From NCBI GenBank assembly GCA_002261195.1, contig MVBO01000095.1, forward strand, positions 1 through 57,636: a DNA stretch of 57,636 nucleotides, read 5' to 3'. Both the position numbers and the translations under genes were made by a program. Origin of the DNA: Bifiguratus adelaidae. Its lineage: Eukaryota > Mucoromycota > Endogonomycetes > Endogonales. Below the pieces are notes generated by a model that was given only the letters and a program-made list of their open reading frames with translations, had not been told where the DNA came from and made no database searches. Below, in pieces: positions 45,270 through 57,636 of this stretch. Each line of letters opens with the position of its first letter. Position 1 is the stretch's first letter.

Positions 45270-46569
45270 TCAATGTGATCTGCGCTTGGAAGCTCGTTTG
45301 GCCATGGCGACAGCTTGTTGTCTCTCCTTCAATATCCTCTCTCTCTCCTGCTTTTGTTGAGCAGCTACTGACTCTTTCCACTTGTCCATGAAGCCTGGTG
45401 TATTCTTTTGCAGCTCACCAGCTGGCTTGGCCAAAGGTGGTATATTTAGGAGACGACGCATGGTTGGATTCCGTAGACCAATGATTTGACCAATGGAAAA
45501 GGCGTTGGAAACGGTCCAATAGACAAACACAGACTGCAAGGAACATAGGATAAGCATGCGTCGTTGAATGGGTCGTGTGTGCATTATACTGACCGAAGGC
45601 ATCCATGCCGTAAATGGCAACATGAGTAGGGTGAGTCCTCTAAAGAAATTTTTCATTGTTCGTGTTTGTGGATTAGCGGCACCGGTCTCTGTTCCAGCCT
45701 AGGCACGAGAGAGTCAGGCCATGTTAAGAAGAGAGAACAATAAACCGTCTCACCTCTAGAATGGCCATGACTCCGGCACACGATACCACCGGCAGAATGT
45801 AATAGGGATCTTGGACTGTCAGGTCTGTGAACCAGAGCAAACCTCCATTCTGAAATTGAGGCACCGGAAGCGCACTCATGGATCGAAGTGCCATAAAGAA
45901 TGAGATCATGACAGGCGCTTGAACGATGGGCAGTAAGAGTGATTTGGTTGGATTGCACTTGTTGTCTCTAAATAGCTGTTGGATTTCTCCGGTATACTTT
46001 TGCATCGCCGGCAAATCGTTCTCCTGTTTTGCGGTGTTCAGATTTTTCATGATGCGCTGCATTTCTGGATTAATGTTCATTAATCGAGCATTGTTACGCT
46101 GTATGCTGATCATAAGAGGCAACAAGGCCGTTCGGATAATGATGGTTGCAATGGCTATTGAGCCCCACCACGGTACACCAGTCCACACGTGGATTGCCTC
46201 GAGGAATGCTTGTAAAGCGCCTACGGGAGTATTATGTACTAGTCCCATAGCTTTTAGATCGCCGATTTGCATCGCGGTTTGCGTTATTCCTTCGGCATTC
46301 GTCTGCAAGGCATCTAGTGCCTGTGGATCGATGGCTGTGGAAGATGCAGCGCTTTCCACCGAGTCTGTCGTCGGTGTAGCAATGACCTTTTCACTGCTCA
46401 ACGCCTCGCCGTTAGCAGACGCATTGACATTGCTATTCTCTGAAAGAAATCGGCGTCCTTGAGGAAGCAAAAAAGCTGACGCAGTCGGCGCTTGCACGCG
46501 GGTTACTCGTAACAGAGAGCCATGTACGGACGTCGGAGCTCGCAATGTAAGCGCGGCAAATCGGTGCAT
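45270..46569 (-). CDS. OXA1: Oxa1 mitochondrial inner-membrane insertase
   Basis: Oxa1 inserts mitochondrially and nuclearly encoded proteins into the inner membrane from the matrix. A basic presequence (MHRFAALTLRAPTSVHG) and a Ser/Thr-rich linker precede the 60KD_IMP domain: first span WWGSIAIATIIIRTALLPLM, matrix loop with NPEMQRIMKNLN, then CNPTKSLLLPIVQAPVMISF and later spans (GLTLLMLPFTAWMPS, FVYWTVSNAFSIGQIIGL). A Lys/Arg/Gln-rich coiled C-terminal tail (ending AMAKRASKRRSH) is the mitoribosome-binding part that Cox18 lacks. Introns lie near 45755-45700 and 45600-45540. The gene diverges from ATR across 347 bp. Confidence 0.95.
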
Positions 46570-46916
46570 CTACAGAGCAGAATCGTAAACTGTTACGTTC
46601 TAAGTCGAAAATGTAGATCAACGTACCTGACGCACTGGAATCACTGGCCGCCTGCACGCTTGTTGCAGGATAGCCCTAGAGCCAGTCGCACAGCTATGAG
46701 AACCCTCCAATAGAGGCGATGGTGCTCTATACCCCACTTACCTGTGGCTCCTCGTTAACATGACAAAAAGTTTTGAGTCAAAGAGATTCCATTTTTGGAA
46801 GTCGGCGCGAGAAGAACTGCGCGTTTCGGAGAGAGGACATGCAGTAAGGATGGGAGCATGACGGGTCATTTAGAGGAGAGAGGGCAGGAAGGTGAATAAC
46901 ATTAGGGGACTTCACG
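46570..46916. promoter_or_regulatory. 347-bp divergent spacer between Oxa1 and ATR
   Basis: No gene is visible. The spacer must hold both promoters. The ATR side is purine-rich on the plus strand (GAGAGGACATG and GGAGAGAGGGCAGG). A short inverted repeat ATGAC-GG-GTCAT at 46858-46869 is 48 bp before the ATR start. It could be a bZIP-type site or chance. I see no clear MluI cell-cycle box here. Confidence 0.4.
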
Positions 46917-56182
<9,266 letters not shown>

Positions 56183-56389
56183 TCACATCCGACTTTTTGG
56201 TCCACTTCCCAAGGAATGGTTTGTGGAACCTCGTTACTCGAACTTTCCTCATTGGGGTGGCTGAGGTTGACTTAAATCGATCAACTTCTTGCTCTGCCCT
56301 TCCTCTGTGTACATTGTATAGTTCTGTCCATGGTGTAGGGTTGTATGGGGAGAAAGTCGATTGATACGATAAATAAGTAATATAAAACC

Positions 56390-57384
56390 ATGTCACGTCG
56401 CAGACGGAAAGAGCAGGTGCAAGACATGATGGGGATCACGGCCCCGCGTCCACGGGCCACCAGTGCGCTTGACGAGAAAGCTAGGTAAGGTACGGCGTCT
56501 TTCAAGATCGATGGGACTCACGGAGAAATAGGGTCTATGCGATCGTTGTGGTACAACAGCCTCAACACGCTCGGTCGGCTGGTTTCGGCGACAAAGACCG
56601 CAGGCCGTTGGATCCGCTACCCATCATCAAGCTCACGGCCTACGATGACTTTCAGTGTCCACTAGAGCCCGCGTAAGATTATGTGCATACCGACGACTTG
56701 TCCTGACCAATCAATATAGCGAGATCAACTATATGGCGTTCATCGTCCAAGTCGTTTTATGTGATGCATCTACACTTCAGGAACGCGAGCTTATTCATTT
56801 TCAAAGTCAGGGGATGTCCCTATCCTCACCCTATGAAGACGTCACCTTCCAAGGTACCTCGGGTAGCCCCGTGCCAGTGCAACCAAGGATGCGACGAAAT
56901 ACCACTCGCATCTTGTTGGGGACCGTTCACAGTGCTTGGTCATTGTGTAGGGATGAACGCGGCGAATGGGGCATCTTTGCGGCCTTCCCTGATCTTTCCG
57001 TGCGCGTTGAGGGCGAGTTTCGGTTAAAGTTTAGTCTGGTGCGGTTAGGAACGTGAGTAGGTGAGATGGATGTCGATCTGGAAGCTGACGCTTGGCCAAT
57101 GTAGGGAGGAATCCCCCATTGTTGCATCTGGAAGTGTGGTCGCCACCGCTCATAGCGACATCTTTAGAGTATACCACCCACGGCGATTTCCTGGGATGTT
57201 GGGTAGGTGATCATATTGAGGTGCGAATCAGACTGCATCCGGTGATTCATGCATTTGTCTGGCAGAATCAACACCTCTATCACGTGCATTAGCCCGCCAA
57301 GGTATCTCGATACCCATACGAAACACATCAGCGCGGGAACGGCAGTCTAGGGAGACCGACACAAGTGGAAACTCGGAATATTGA
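56390..57384 (+). CDS. Velvet-domain transcription regulator
   Basis: Velvet proteins are fungal DNA-binding regulators with an NF-kB-like fold that control development and secondary metabolism, often with LaeA. The first exon gives a basic N-terminus (MSRRRRKEQVQDMMG). The velvet domain starts in exon 2 (VYAIVVVQQPQHARSAG, RRPLDPLPIIKL) and continues with FIVQVVLCDAS, GIFAAFPDLSVRVEGEFRLK and FSLVRLG. Two further introns (57054-57104 and about 57204-57265) lead to DIFRVYHPRRFPGMLESTPL and SRALARQGISIPIR, the hallmark end of the domain. The stop is at 57382-57384. TATAAAA lies three bases before the start codon. The protein is short and essentially only a velvet domain. Confidence 0.9.
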
Positions 57385-57636
57385 ACACGCCCTGCAGTCT
57401 CGTTATCCACAATCACCTCAATGTCCACAAAAGCATCCAGAGTCAGGTTACTTCCCGCATGTGCAGGGACACGCATCCTGGCCCTCATCTAACATTGCGC
57501 GCTTTATCGCATCACCCATCTATCAGCTGCGAGCATTCTCGTACATTATAGCAATACCGCAACTTGCATAGTTATACAATATACCCTTTATCATGGATGG
57601 CACCTGTAGATGGTCACCACGGAGATACCCCCCCCC
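57385..57636. other. Downstream flank ending in a C run
   Basis: After the velvet stop I see no coding frame that continues a family. The window ends in nine consecutive C residues (57628-57636), which may be a contig end or a homopolymer sequencing artefact. Confidence 0.5.

Noticed and set aside
57628-57636. C run as a telomere or G-quadruplex element
   Set aside because: It is a plain nine-base homopolymer at the window end with no repeat unit, better explained as a contig edge.

Overview
This is a gene-dense stretch of a fungal nuclear genome. The genes carry many short introns (mostly 45-60 nt, GT-AG with a few GC-AG), the spacers are often under 150 bp, and several families are fungal (velvet regulator, Sey1, Ada2, Atg37/ACBD5-type protein). 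Three things point to an early-diverging, non-Dikarya fungus, possibly Mucoromycota or an ally. There is a methionine synthase reductase (B12-dependent methionine synthesis, generally absent from Dikarya). There is a UMTA/LaeA-like methyltransferase of a type I associate with Mucoromycota-like fungi. And there are metazoan-like retained genes (a TOG5-type XMAP215, Acinus, PHRF1, Tra2, SMNDC1). The species cannot be named from the sequence.

Layout. Bases 1-3618 are gene-poor and AT-rich, with a strong local excess of the 7-mer TACTGTA/TACAGTA. From 3619 genes are packed: XMAP215/Stu2 (+). Then comes a run of five minus-strand genes: mitochondrial EngB GTPase, LETM1/Mdm38, a CRAL-TRIO lipid-transfer protein, Sey1 and an intronless ARM-BTB protein. 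An 885-bp spacer leads to a PHRF1-like RING-PHD protein (+), a TMX3-like PDI (+), a methyltransferase (-) and a broken GH35 beta-galactosidase (+). Next are Sec22 (-) and Cox18 (+), whose start codons are 45 bp apart around a CRE palindrome, then Tra2 (-), Atg37/ACBD5-like (+), a small mitochondrial membrane protein (-), Ada2 (+), Acinus (+), PIG-X/Pbn1 (+), SMNDC1/SPF30 (-), S6 kinase (+), a tail-anchored EEP hydrolase (-), MTRR (-), Oxa1 (-), ATR/Rad3 (+) and a velvet protein (+).

Themes. Mitochondrial biogenesis is well represented (EngB, LETM1, Cox18, Oxa1, a small membrane protein), as are RNA processing (Tra2, Acinus, SMNDC1, PHRF1) and ER membrane biology (Sey1, Sec22, TMX3, PIG-X). 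I see no rRNA, tRNA, CRISPR array, transposase, reverse transcriptase or virus-like gene. The points most worth a second look are the 7-mer cluster, the 45-bp divergent CRE promoter, a 370-nt GAA-rich intron in Tra2 that may serve autoregulation, the MTRR gene, the tandem genes only 15-33 bp apart, four GC-AG introns, and the recently broken GH35 gene.
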